From an uncultured Acetatifactor sp. (GTDB lineage Bacteria; Bacillota; Clostridia; Lachnospirales; Lachnospiraceae), in contig CAJTMX010000004.1 of NCBI GenBank assembly GCA_910577235.1, positions 1 to 64,000 of the forward strand: a stretch of 64,000 bases of DNA, written 5' to 3'. Below, piece after piece: positions 24,918 to 33,872 of the stretch; positions within the stretch are counted from its first letter, which is position 1; each line of letters begins with the position of its first letter. The notes beneath the pieces were generated by a model. It saw only the letters and a program-made list of their open reading frames with translations. It searched no databases and had not been told where the DNA came from. A program made the translations under genes and the position numbers.

Positions 24918-26143
24918 TGGCACGCAGCGTTTATACAGTTGCGCAGGTCAATGCGTATATCAAGAATATGTTCACGCAGGATTATATGCTGCAGGCTCTC
25001 TTTGTAAAAGGCGAAGTGAGTAATTGCAAGTATCATTCCTCTGGACATATTTATTTTACGTTAAAGGATCAAAAGGGCGCGCTGAATTGCGTGATGTTTG
25101 CAGGCAACCGTAAGGGGCTGGACTTCCGTATGCAGGATGGGCAGCAGGTCATTGTGGGCGGTACGGTGGACGTGTATGAGCGGGACGGAAAGTATCAGCT
25201 CTACGCCAGGCAGATCGCGCTGGACGGCGCGGGGGCACTGTATGAGCGCTACGAGCAGTTAAAGAGGGAACTGGAAGAGCTGGGCATGTTCGCACAGGAG
25301 TATAAAAAGCCCATCCCTCGATTTATACGCACGCTGGGTGTGGTGACGGCGGACACAGGCGCGGCGGTGCGGGATATCATACAGATTGCCACCCGGCGCA
25401 ATCCCTATGTACAGATATTGCTCTATCCTGCCATAGTGCAGGGAGAGCAGGCTCCGGAGAGTATTATCCGGGGGATCAGGGCGCTGGAGCGGCAGGGCGT
25501 GGACGTGATGATCGTGGGCCGGGGCGGCGGTTCCATCGAGGACCTGTGGGCCTTTAACGACAGGGCTGTGGCACAGGCGGTATTTGACTGTCCGGTCCCC
25601 GTCATCTCTGCGGTGGGACATGAGACGGATACCACGATCATCGACTTTGTATCGGACCTAAGGGCACCCACTCCCTCCGCGGCGGCGGAACTGGCGGTGT
25701 ATGATATCCGCCAGCTGACGGATGCGATGGAGAACGCCGCACAGAGGCTGGGAAAAGGGATGCAGCGGCAACTGGCGCAGGAGCGGGCCAGAACGGATAA
25801 TTATAAGCTGCGGCTCAGAGCCGCCGGACCTCAGAGCAGACTCCGGGAGAGGCGCACCTATCTGATACAGCTGGAAGAAAAATTGCAGCGGGGCATGGAG
25901 AGCGCTATCCAGGAAAAAAGGCATCGGATGGCACTGTATATCGAGCAGATGAAGGGGCTTTCCCCGCTGCACAAACTGAGCAGCGGTTACAGCTATGTGA
26001 CGGACGGGGAGGGCAGCGCCGTTCGCTCCGTGGAGGGAGTGCAGCCGGGGCAGACGGTGACGATCCATGTGACGGACGGGCGTATAAAAGCCAGGGTGAC
26101 GGACCGGGAAAGGGCCTCGTATCCGGCGAAGAGGCCATGCTGA
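24917..26143 (+). CDS. xseA: Exodeoxyribonuclease VII large subunit
   Basis: Nuclease subunit of 408 residues. An N-terminal OB-fold (about 5-100, VKGEVSNCKYHSSGHIYFTL) is followed by the catalytic domain (RGGGSIEDLWAFND; SAVGHETDTTIIDFVSDLRA) and a helical region, then a small C-terminal domain (PLHKLSSGYSYV). ATG 24917 overlaps the nusB stop (TGATG). It works with XseB, encoded downstream at 26349. Confidence 0.95.
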   Translation: MARSVYTVAQVNAYIKNMFTQDYMLQALFVKGEVSNCKYHSSGHIYFTLKDQKGALNCVMFAGNRKGLDFRMQDGQQVIVGGTVDVYERDGKYQLYARQIALDGAGALYERYEQLKRELEELGMFAQEYKKPIPRFIRTLGVVTADTGAAVRDIIQIATRRNPYVQILLYPAIVQGEQAPESIIRGIRALERQGVDVMIVGRGGGSIEDLWAFNDRAVAQAVFDCPVPVISAVGHETDTTIIDFVSDLRAPTPSAAAELAVYDIRQLTDAMENAAQRLGKGMQRQLAQERARTDNYKLRLRAAGPQSRLRERRTYLIQLEEKLQRGMESAIQEKRHRMALYIEQMKGLSPLHKLSSGYSYVTDGEGSAVRSVEGVQPGQTVTIHVTDGRIKARVTDRERASYPAKRPC

Positions 26144-26268
26144 CCTAAGTAGGCCAGCGCAGGCAGAAAGGGAACTAGCCGACACAAGGGGGTTCGTGCC
26201 GACAGAAAGGAATCTTGCTGACTGAAGTAGGCTAGCGCAGGCAGAAAGGGAACTAGCCGGCACAAGGG
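26138..26268. repeat. Two copies of a ~51-bp repeat between xseA and xseB
   Basis: Copies at about 26140-26190 and 26218-26268 share AAGTAGGC-AGCGCAGGC and AGAAAGGGAACTAGCCG-CACAAGGG with a few substitutions; the period is 78 bp. The left copy begins at the xseA stop codon (TGCTGAC). In the second copy GGCTAG and CTAGCC can pair. No coding frame is supported in this spacer. Confidence 0.75.
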
Positions 26269-26348
26269 AATCCGGCTTGCCAAAGGAGAAATATGGTTCA
26301 CCGGAACAGAGATGTTGCCGGCAAAATAGAAGAGACGGGGGAGAGCGA

Positions 26349-26615
26349 ATGGCAGACAAAAAAATGGCGGATCAGGAGACCGTGAATCAGAAAAAGGCCG
26401 GGAAAACACTGAGTATAGAGGAGAACTTCGCAAGGCTGGAGGAGGCTATCGGACGCCTGGAAAATGGGGATACTTCTCTGGAAGAGGCCTTTGCCGCCTA
26501 CAGTGAGGGTATGAAACTGGTAAAGACATGTAATGACCAGATTGACAGAGTGGAAAAACAGGTGCTGAAACTGACCCAGGAGGGCGCGCTGGAGCCATTT
26601 GACGCAGAGGAATAA
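26349..26615 (+). CDS. xseB: Exodeoxyribonuclease VII small subunit
   Basis: Protein of 88 residues. The conserved core ENFARLEEAIGRLENGD...LEEAFAAYSEGMKLVKTCN is at about residues 24-65, a helical pair that binds XseA. ATG 26349 was preferred over the longer in-frame start at 26277, which would include repeat sequence; the ribosome binding site (GGGGGAGAG) lies about 6 nt upstream. Confidence 0.93.
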   Translation: MADKKMADQETVNQKKAGKTLSIEENFARLEEAIGRLENGDTSLEEAFAAYSEGMKLVKTCNDQIDRVEKQVLKLTQEGALEPFDAEE

Positions 26616-26692
26616 CCATGTACGGAAAAGCCTGATATGCGGACGGGCGCAGGTATCGCGCAGCGTCCGTGATATGCGGAAACGAGGGAGAT

Positions 26693-27616
26693 ATGGAACA
26701 TATGCAGGAGATCATAGAGCAGAAGGCAGAAGAGGTAGAACAGATCATCCGCAGGTGGCTGCCCGAGGAAAAGGGAATGCAGCATACTGTGCTGGAGGCT
26801 ATGAATTACAGTATACTGGCGGGCGGTAAACGTCTGCGTCCCATTCTGATGTATGAGGTGTACCGGATGCTGGGCGGAAACGGGAGGGAGATTCAGCCGC
26901 TGATGGCCGCCGTGGAGATGATCCATACCTACTCTCTTGTCCATGACGATCTGCCCGCCATGGACAACGACGAGTACCGCAGAGGAAGGAAGACCACCCA
27001 TACGGTATACGGGGAGGCCATGGGCATACTGGCCGGAGACGGACTGTTGAATCTGGCATGGGAGACTGCCATGAAGGCATTCTTCCTGGAGGGACCGAAG
27101 GATAAACCGGAGGAAGAGGCGGCGCGTATGCGGCGCATTGCCACAGCTGTGGAGGTATTGGCGCGCAAGGCGGGCGTCTATGGTATGATCGGAGGACAGA
27201 CCGCGGATATAGAGGCGGAACAGGCACAGCAGACGGATATGGAGCAGCTCCTGTTTATCCACGAGCATAAGACGGCGGCGCTGATCCAGGCATCCATGAT
27301 GATCGGAGCGATCCTGGCGGGAGCCGACGAGGAGCAGATAAGCCGGATGGAAAAATGCGCCTATGACATAGGTATCGCGTTTCAGATCCAGGATGATATT
27401 TTGGACGTTACCGGCAGTATGGAGGAACTGGGTAAGCCCATAGGGAGCGATGAGAGAAATCACAAGCAGACCTATGTGACGATCCGGGGACTGGAGGATT
27501 CCACAGCCGAAGTTAAACGGCTTTCCGGGGAGGCGATAGAGATCCTTTCTTCCATGGACGGGGACAGCAGTTTTTTGCAGGTGCTGGCGGAATATCTGAT
27601 CCACCGGAGAAAATAG
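26693..27616 (+). CDS. ispA: Polyprenyl synthetase, farnesyl diphosphate synthase type
   Basis: Enzyme of 307 residues. The first aspartate-rich motif is DDLPAMD (85-91) and the second DDILD, so allylic and homoallylic prenyl transfer should work. Together with dxs downstream it supplies isoprenoids (quinones, undecaprenyl carrier). ATG 26693 follows ACGAGGGAG. Chain length cannot be fixed, but the residues before the first motif (HTYSLVH) are typical of short-chain enzymes. Confidence 0.93.
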   Translation: MEHMQEIIEQKAEEVEQIIRRWLPEEKGMQHTVLEAMNYSILAGGKRLRPILMYEVYRMLGGNGREIQPLMAAVEMIHTYSLVHDDLPAMDNDEYRRGRKTTHTVYGEAMGILAGDGLLNLAWETAMKAFFLEGPKDKPEEEAARMRRIATAVEVLARKAGVYGMIGGQTADIEAEQAQQTDMEQLLFIHEHKTAALIQASMMIGAILAGADEEQISRMEKCAYDIGIAFQIQDDILDVTGSMEELGKPIGSDERNHKQTYVTIRGLEDSTAEVKRLSGEAIEILSSMDGDSSFLQVLAEYLIHRRK

Positions 27617-27688
27617 CCCATTGCCGGGCATGTGTAGGGACAGGGCGACGGCGATACAGAGACCGAAACGCGCATGGGGATAAAAAAT

Positions 27689-29584
27689 ATGTACTTAGAG
27701 CAGATTCAGAATGTAAACGATATAAAAAATGTCGATCCGAAAAATTATGAGGAACTGGCCCAGGAGATCAGGGATTTCCTGATCCGCAAGATCAGTGTCA
27801 CAGGAGGGCATCTGGGCTCCAATCTGGGTGCGGTGGAACTGACTATGGCGCTGCATCTGGCTTTAAAGCTGCCGGAGGACAAGATCGTATGGGATGTGGG
27901 GCATCAGTCCTACACCCACAAGATACTCACCGGGCGCAAGGACGGATTTGACGTTCTGCGGCAGTTCCGTGGCATGAGCGGTTTTCCCAAGCGCAAGGAG
28001 AGCAACTGCGACGCTTTTGACACGGGACACAGTTCCACCTCCATCTCAGCCGGGCTGGGGCTGGTGAAAGCCAGAGATATCCAGGGAGCGGAGCAGACCA
28101 TTGTCTCCGTCATCGGCGACGGAGCCATGACCGGGGGTATGGCCTTTGAGGCTTTGAACAATGCGGGCAAGCTGGAGACTAATTTTATCATCATTCTGAA
28201 TGACAATAACATGTCTATTTCCGAAAATGTGGGCGGCGTATCCAAATATCTGAACAACATACGGACGGCAGACAGCTATCTGGATCTGAAAAGGGGAATC
28301 TACGAGGCCTTGCGGGGAACGCCCCGGGGCAACAACATGGTAACGGGCATCCGCAGGGTCAAGAGCAGTTTCAAGCAGCTGGTGATCCCGGGTATGCTGT
28401 TTGAAGATATGGGCATTACATATCTGGGACCGGTGGACGGTCACAATATACCCGCGCTGGTCAGGGTGATCCAGGAGGCCAGAAGGGTGAACGGGGCCGT
28501 GATGATCCACGCCATAACCCAGAAGGGCAAGGGATATACCCCGGCTGAGCGGCATCCCGCACGGTTCCACGGCGCGGACCCCTTCGATGTGGAGACCGGA
28601 CTGCCCTCGGTATCTCGCACCACACCCAACTATACGGATATTTTTGCCACAGTGATGTGCAAACTGGGAGACCGGGATGAAAAAGTGGTGGCCATCACTG
28701 CGGCCATGCCGGACGGCACGGGACTTAAGCGGTTTCGCAATATGTACCCGGAGCGCTTTTTTGATGTGGGTATCGCAGAGGAGCATGCCGTGACGTTTGC
28801 GGCGGGCCTGGCAGCGGGGGGCATGAAACCCGTTGTGGCAATATATTCCTCGTTTTTGCAGAGAGCCTATGACCAGATACTGCATGACGTCTGTATACAG
28901 AATCTGCCGGTGGTATTTGCCATCGACCGGGCGGGGCTGGTGGGCAGCGACGGGGAGACCCACCAGGGAATCTTTGACCTGTCCTATCTTACCAATATAC
29001 CCAACATGCATGTGTGTGCCCCCAAAAACAAATGGGAGCTGGCGGACATGCTGAAATACGCGGTGGCCTTCGGCGGCCCCATGGCGGTCCGCTATCCCAG
29101 AGGCGAGGCTTACGACGGCCTAAAGGAGTACCGGGAACCCATCGTCTGCGGCAGGGCGGAATGGATATACCGGGAACAGGACATAGCGCTGTTTGCCGTG
29201 GGAAGTATGGTCAAGACGGCGGAGAAGGTCAGGGAAAAGCTGAAAGCGGAGGGGCTGCATGTAAGTCTGATCAATGCCCGTTTCGTCAAACCCATTGACG
29301 AGGAGGCCGTGCGGGAGGCCTGCATGGAACATTCTCTCATCGTGACCATGGAGGAAAATGTGGCGTCCGGGGGCTACGGGGAAAAGGTACTGAAACTGAT
29401 CAATGAGGAGAGTTTGGCGGCGGACTGCCTGCAAATGGCGCTGCCTGACGCGTATATCGAACACGGCAATGTGGAAAAGTTAAAGAGCGAGATCGGGATG
29501 GACGCCGACAGCATCAGCCGGGTGGTCCGCCTGCGGTATGAGGGAAAAAGGAAATCCGGGACCGGCGTTACGGGTATGGATTGA
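27689..29584 (+). CDS. dxs: 1-deoxy-D-xylulose-5-phosphate synthase
   Basis: Thiamine-diphosphate enzyme of 631 residues, first step of the MEP isoprenoid pathway (pyruvate plus glyceraldehyde-3-phosphate). The ThDP motif is GDGAMTGG...LNDNNMSIS; other blocks are GHQSYTHKILTGR and DRAGLVGSDGETHQG. ATG 27689 gives MYLEQIQNVNDIKNV, resembling the usual N-terminus, with GGGGA 8 nt upstream; ATG 27674 is an alternative five codons upstream. It lies directly after ispA. Confidence 0.95.
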   Translation: MYLEQIQNVNDIKNVDPKNYEELAQEIRDFLIRKISVTGGHLGSNLGAVELTMALHLALKLPEDKIVWDVGHQSYTHKILTGRKDGFDVLRQFRGMSGFPKRKESNCDAFDTGHSSTSISAGLGLVKARDIQGAEQTIVSVIGDGAMTGGMAFEALNNAGKLETNFIIILNDNNMSISENVGGVSKYLNNIRTADSYLDLKRGIYEALRGTPRGNNMVTGIRRVKSSFKQLVIPGMLFEDMGITYLGPVDGHNIPALVRVIQEARRVNGAVMIHAITQKGKGYTPAERHPARFHGADPFDVETGLPSVSRTTPNYTDIFATVMCKLGDRDEKVVAITAAMPDGTGLKRFRNMYPERFFDVGIAEEHAVTFAAGLAAGGMKPVVAIYSSFLQRAYDQILHDVCIQNLPVVFAIDRAGLVGSDGETHQGIFDLSYLTNIPNMHVCAPKNKWELADMLKYAVAFGGPMAVRYPRGEAYDGLKEYREPIVCGRAEWIYREQDIALFAVGSMVKTAEKVREKLKAEGLHVSLINARFVKPIDEEAVREACMEHSLIVTMEENVASGGYGEKVLKLINEESLAADCLQMALPDAYIEHGNVEKLKSEIGMDADSISRVVRLRYEGKRKSGTGVTGMD

Positions 29585-29639
29585 CGCAAAATGGCAAGCA
29601 TGGCTTGCGATATATGGGAACAAGGAAAGCGAGATTATC

Positions 29640-30545
29640 ATGAAAGAACGGTTGGATGTGATCCTGGTGGGTCAGGGTTACGCGCCTTCCCGGGAGAAGG
29701 CCAAGGCTATCATCATGTCGGGCAATGTCTATGTGAACGGGGAAAAGGAGGACAAGGCCGGCAGCATGTTTGAACTGGAGGGGATGCGGCTGGAGGTCAG
29801 AGGTGCCGGGCAGAAATATGTGAGCCGCGGTGGCCTGAAACTGGAAAAGGCGGTGGAGCGCTGGAACCTGCCGCTGAAAGATCTGGTCTGCATGGACATA
29901 GGGGCCTCCACAGGGGGATTTACCGACTGTATGCTGCAAAACGGGGCGGTCAAAGTCTACGCCGTGGATGTAGGACCGGGACAGTTGGACTGGACACTGC
30001 GCACGGACCCCAGGGTAGTCTGTATGGAAAAGACCAATTTCCGCTATATGACGCCCGGGGATATTCCGGAAAAACTGGATTTTGCCAGTGTGGACGTATC
30101 TTTTATCTCCCTGACCAAGATTCTGATCCCTGCCCGGAATCTGCTGAGGGACGGAGGAGAGATGGTGTGTCTGATCAAACCTCAGTTTGAGGCGGGCCGT
30201 GAGAAGGTGGGTAAAAAGGGAGTGGTACGGGAGCCGTCCATACACAGGGAGGTGATTCACAAGGTCGTGGACTTTGCGGACGCTATCGGATTTTCTGTGC
30301 TGCATATGGAATATTCTCCCATCACAGGGTCGAAAGGGAATATTGAGTATTTGATACATATTCGTAAGGACGGGAAACGCTGCGGGGAAATGGCGGAACT
30401 TGCGGAGCAGGAGGCGGAGAGCCGTCTGCGGGATATTGTGGCGGAGAGGAGCGGGCTCTCCTGGCAGCAGGATTGGATGAGGGAGATTCAGAATATTGTA
30501 GCGTTGGCACATGAGGGGTTGCGCGGGGACGCTCCGTGCGGGTGA
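29640..30545 (+). CDS. tlyA: TlyA-family rRNA 2'-O-methyltransferase
   Basis: Protein of 301 residues with an N-terminal S4 RNA-binding domain (RLDVILVGQGYAPSREKAK, about 4-60) and a FtsJ-type methyltransferase domain with the SAM motif MDIGASTGGFTDC. TlyA enzymes methylate 16S and/or 23S rRNA, and loss gives capreomycin resistance in mycobacteria. ATG 29640 follows AAGGAAAGCGAG; a longer in-frame start overlaps dxs and was rejected. The position between dxs and nadK is the usual Firmicutes order. Confidence 0.93.
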   Translation: MKERLDVILVGQGYAPSREKAKAIIMSGNVYVNGEKEDKAGSMFELEGMRLEVRGAGQKYVSRGGLKLEKAVERWNLPLKDLVCMDIGASTGGFTDCMLQNGAVKVYAVDVGPGQLDWTLRTDPRVVCMEKTNFRYMTPGDIPEKLDFASVDVSFISLTKILIPARNLLRDGGEMVCLIKPQFEAGREKVGKKGVVREPSIHREVIHKVVDFADAIGFSVLHMEYSPITGSKGNIEYLIHIRKDGKRCGEMAELAEQEAESRLRDIVAERSGLSWQQDWMREIQNIVALAHEGLRGDAPCG

Positions 30546-30629
30546 CTGACCCTGAGCAGACGCGCTCTCGCTCGAATGAATATGCAGCGGACGCAATATC
30601 TGGACGTAGCCGAGGATATAGGAGTACGT

Positions 30630-31529
30630 ATGAAACATTTTTTAATTTATACGAATAGTCATAAGGACCGGGGGCTGGCTACTACGGAGCGGATACGGGG
30701 GTATCTGGAATCCCGTGGGCATAGGTGTACGGTGATCCTGCGGAACAAGGGGGAGGGAAAACATCACGGTGAAGTTTCCGTTGAGGAGGCCGCGGGGGAT
30801 GGGACCCCGGGTCGGGAGACGGTCTATCCGGAGGACGCGTATTGCATGATCGTGCTGGGGGGAGACGGCACCATGCTGCAGGCGGCATGGGATGTGAAAA
30901 AGGCGAACATCCCGCTGATCGGGGTGAATCTGGGAACCCTGGGGTATATGGCGGAAGTGGAGCCTGCGGGGCTGGAGGAGGCGCTGGAACGGCTGATGGC
31001 GGGACAGGTGTTTTCCGAGAGCAGAATGATGCTTAACGGCAAAGTGTTTTACAGGGACGGCGGCGTTACCGAGGACTGGTCTCTCAACGATATCGTCATT
31101 TCCCGATGCGGCTCATTGCAGGTAATTAAGCTGAATATCTATGTGAACGGGCAGTTTCTGAAAGAATACAGCGCCGACGGTGTGATCATCACCACGCCCA
31201 CCGGCTCTACCGGCTATAATCTTTCCGCCGGGGGCCCCATAGCGGAGCCCTCTTCCAGAATGATCATTATGACACCCATATGCCCCCATACGCTCAGCAG
31301 CAGGAGCATAATCCTGTCCCCGGAGGATGTGATCGAGATAGAGATACCCCAGGGGCGGGAGGGCCGCATGCAGCAGGTGACGGCCAATTTTGACGGCGCA
31401 CATGAGGTATCCATGAGTACCGGAGACAGGATACAGATCGCGAAGTCCGAGAAGACCACGGAAATACTGGCTGTGAACAAAGTGAGTTTTCTGGAAGTGC
31501 TGCACCGTAAGATGCGGGAGAACGAATAG
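30630..31529 (+). CDS. nadK: NAD kinase
   Basis: Enzyme of 299 residues that phosphorylates NAD to NADP. The ATP/polyphosphate motif is GGDGTMLQA, followed by NLGTLGYMAEVEP, and the NAD-site block is TPTGSTGYNLSAGGPI. ATG 30630 follows ATAGGAG; upstream in-frame codons lack a site. Genes tlyA-nadK-argR-recN are in their conserved Firmicutes order. Confidence 0.95.
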   Translation: MKHFLIYTNSHKDRGLATTERIRGYLESRGHRCTVILRNKGEGKHHGEVSVEEAAGDGTPGRETVYPEDAYCMIVLGGDGTMLQAAWDVKKANIPLIGVNLGTLGYMAEVEPAGLEEALERLMAGQVFSESRMMLNGKVFYRDGGVTEDWSLNDIVISRCGSLQVIKLNIYVNGQFLKEYSADGVIITTPTGSTGYNLSAGGPIAEPSSRMIIMTPICPHTLSSRSIILSPEDVIEIEIPQGREGRMQQVTANFDGAHEVSMSTGDRIQIAKSEKTTEILAVNKVSFLEVLHRKMRENE

Positions 31530-31545
31530 CATGGGAGGAGAGTTT

Positions 31546-32001
31546 GTGAATTCAAAAAAGACGAGGCATAACAAGATTCTGGAGATCATCTCCGAACAGC
31601 AGATCGACACCCAGGAGGAGTTGGCACGCCAGCTGAAAAACGCGGGGTATGACGTGACCCAGGCCACCGTGTCGAGAGATATCAGAGAGCTGAATCTGTA
31701 CAAGGTTTCCTCCGGAGCAGGGCGGCAGAAATATATCGCCTTGCAGCAGGAGGACGGCCGCGGCTTGGAGGACAAGTATATCCGGGTGCTGCGGGACGGT
31801 TTTTCCTCTATGGATATGGCGCAGAATATCCTGGTGGTCAAGACGGTCTCCGGTATGGCCATGGCTGTTGCCGCCGCCATTGACGCCATGCATTTCCAGG
31901 AGATCGTGGGCAGTATCGCCGGGGACGATACGATCATGATGGCAGTGCGCACCGTGGAGGACACGGAGAGATTGATGGGGAGAATCCGGGAACTGCTGTA
32001 A
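31546..32001 (+). CDS. argR: Arginine repressor ArgR
   Basis: Regulator of 151 residues. The N-terminal winged helix-turn-helix contains TQEELARQLKNAGYDVTQATVSRD, and the C-terminal arginine-binding/hexamer domain contains GSIAGDDTIMMAVR. GTG 31546 was chosen because GGGAGGAG lies 7-8 nt upstream; ATG 31531 overlaps that site. It controls arginine metabolism genes that are not in this window; its location between nadK and recN is conserved. Confidence 0.94.
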   Translation: MNSKKTRHNKILEIISEQQIDTQEELARQLKNAGYDVTQATVSRDIRELNLYKVSSGAGRQKYIALQQEDGRGLEDKYIRVLRDGFSSMDMAQNILVVKTVSGMAMAVAAAIDAMHFQEIVGSIAGDDTIMMAVRTVEDTERLMGRIRELL

Positions 32002-32081
32002 AACGGCGCGGGAGTGATCCTGTGGCAGTCCTTTTGACATAGGGAGTTGGAGGACTGGGGAAGGGCGCCGGGAGGAAAGAG

Positions 32082-33776
32082 ATGTTACTTAGCTTACATG
32101 TGAAAAATCTGGCTCTTATTGAAGAGACAGAGGTAGAATTCGGAGAGGGGCTGAATATCCTGACCGGGGAGACCGGCGCGGGAAAGTCCATATTGATCGG
32201 TTCGGTCAATCTGGCGTTGGGGGCCAGATTTGACAAAGATATGCTGCGGCAGGGGGCGGAGAGCGCCCTGGTGGAGCTGATGTTTTCCTGTCCGCCGGAG
32301 GATAGGGCACTGAGGGAAAAACTTCAGGAGCTGGAGATACCGCTGGAGGAGGACACGGTGCTGATCAGCCGCCGGATGCAGCCTGGCAAGAGCGTGCTGC
32401 GCGTCAACGGCGAAACCGTATCCGCCCGCCAGGTCAGGGAGGTGGCGGAACTGCTCATAGATATACACGGGCAGCACGAGCATCAGTCTCTTTTACACAA
32501 AAAAAAGCATATGGAGATATTGGACGCGTATGCGGGTCAGAAGGCTCAGAAGACGCTGGCTCTGGTGGCGCAGCGTTACCGGGAGGCCGGAAAACTCAGG
32601 CAGGAGATAGAGGATAATCGTCTGGATCAGGAATCTCTGACCAGGGAGCGGGATCTGCTGGCGTTTGAGCAGCAGGAGATCCGGGAGGCGCATCTGATAC
32701 CGGGTGAGGACGCGGCGCTGGAGGAGAGCTACAGGCGGATGGTGAACGGCAAAAAGATCACCCAGGCGCTGGGCGAGGCCGAGCAGTATGCGGGTGATGA
32801 GGAGGGCGGCGCGGGCAATGCCCTGAGCAGAGCTCTGCGGTGTATGCATGGTATCGCGGAGTACGATAAGCAGCTGGAGCAGCTTGCGCAGCAGCTTACA
32901 CAGATTGATGATCTGCTCAATGACTATAACCGGGACGTGGCACTCTACCGGGAGGAATTGACCTGGGACGAGGAGGAGTTTCGGCAGACGGAGGAGCGGC
33001 TGAACCGGCTCAACCGCTTGAAGGACAAATATGGCAGTACTTTGGAGCAGGTATTGCAGGCATGTGAGGAGAAGAGCAGGAGGCTGGAAAAACTGGCGGA
33101 CTATGACCTGTATATGCAAAGGCTGGAGGAGCAGCTGGCGGAGGCGGAGGCCGCGCTGGAGCAGGCATGCGGAGAAATGACCCGGATTCGCAGAGACAGT
33201 GCCGCAAAGCTGACCAAAGTACTGACCCGGGCATTGCAGGGGTTGAATTTTCTGGCGGTACAGCTGCAGATTGAAGTGCGGGACAGGCAGAGTGTCAGCG
33301 CCAAAGGGTGGGATGAGGTGGAATTTTTGATCTCCACCAATCCGGGCGAGGCTGTGAAACCCCTTGCCCAGGTTGCCAGCGGCGGCGAGCTGTCCCGGAT
33401 CATGCTGGCTATCAAGACGGTGCTGGCCAGCCAGGACGATATCGACACACTGATCTTTGACGAGATCGATGCGGGTATCAGCGGCAAGACGGCTTGGAAA
33501 GTGTCGGAACAGCTGGACAGCGTGGCACATGCCCACCAGGTGATCTGCATCACCCATCTGCCTCAGATCGCCGCCATGGCTGACCGTCATTATGTGATTG
33601 AAAAGACGGCCAGCAGGGACAGCACCGTCACAGATATCCGTCTGCTCAAAGGCGATGAAACCTTACAGGAGCTGGGCAGGCTGCTGGGCAGCGACGGTAT
33701 GACGGACGCCGTGCTTGGGAATGCCCGGGAGATGAGGCAGCAGGCTCTGAAACACAAGACAGACGGCGCGGACTGA
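32082..33776 (+). CDS. recN: DNA repair protein RecN
   Basis: SMC-like ATPase of 564 residues involved in double-strand break repair. Walker A is GETGAGKSIL near residue 30, a long coiled coil fills the middle, and the C-terminal signature is ASGGELSRIMLAIK followed by Walker B LIFDEIDAGISG. ATG 32082 follows GGAGGAAAG. A terminator hairpin follows at 33828. Confidence 0.95.
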   Translation: MLLSLHVKNLALIEETEVEFGEGLNILTGETGAGKSILIGSVNLALGARFDKDMLRQGAESALVELMFSCPPEDRALREKLQELEIPLEEDTVLISRRMQPGKSVLRVNGETVSARQVREVAELLIDIHGQHEHQSLLHKKKHMEILDAYAGQKAQKTLALVAQRYREAGKLRQEIEDNRLDQESLTRERDLLAFEQQEIREAHLIPGEDAALEESYRRMVNGKKITQALGEAEQYAGDEEGGAGNALSRALRCMHGIAEYDKQLEQLAQQLTQIDDLLNDYNRDVALYREELTWDEEEFRQTEERLNRLNRLKDKYGSTLEQVLQACEEKSRRLEKLADYDLYMQRLEEQLAEAEAALEQACGEMTRIRRDSAAKLTKVLTRALQGLNFLAVQLQIEVRDRQSVSAKGWDEVEFLISTNPGEAVKPLAQVASGGELSRIMLAIKTVLASQDDIDTLIFDEIDAGISGKTAWKVSEQLDSVAHAHQVICITHLPQIAAMADRHYVIEKTASRDSTVTDIRLLKGDETLQELGRLLGSDGMTDAVLGNAREMRQQALKHKTDGAD

Positions 33777-33827
33777 CCTCATAAATTTTTAAAGCCATAA
33801 ATTTCATTGATTAAAGTTATAAAAATA

Positions 33828-33871
33828 ATCACACACTATTTGCAAGACTATTTGCGAAAGTGTGTGATTTT
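33828..33871 (+). terminator. Terminator between recN and spoIVB
   Basis: ATCACACACT (33828-33837) pairs perfectly with AGTGTGTGAT (33859-33868), followed by TTTT. The loop contains CTATTTGC twice. It separates the housekeeping run from the sporulation gene and lies directly in front of the proposed spoIVB start. Confidence 0.75.
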
Positions 33872-33872
33872 A

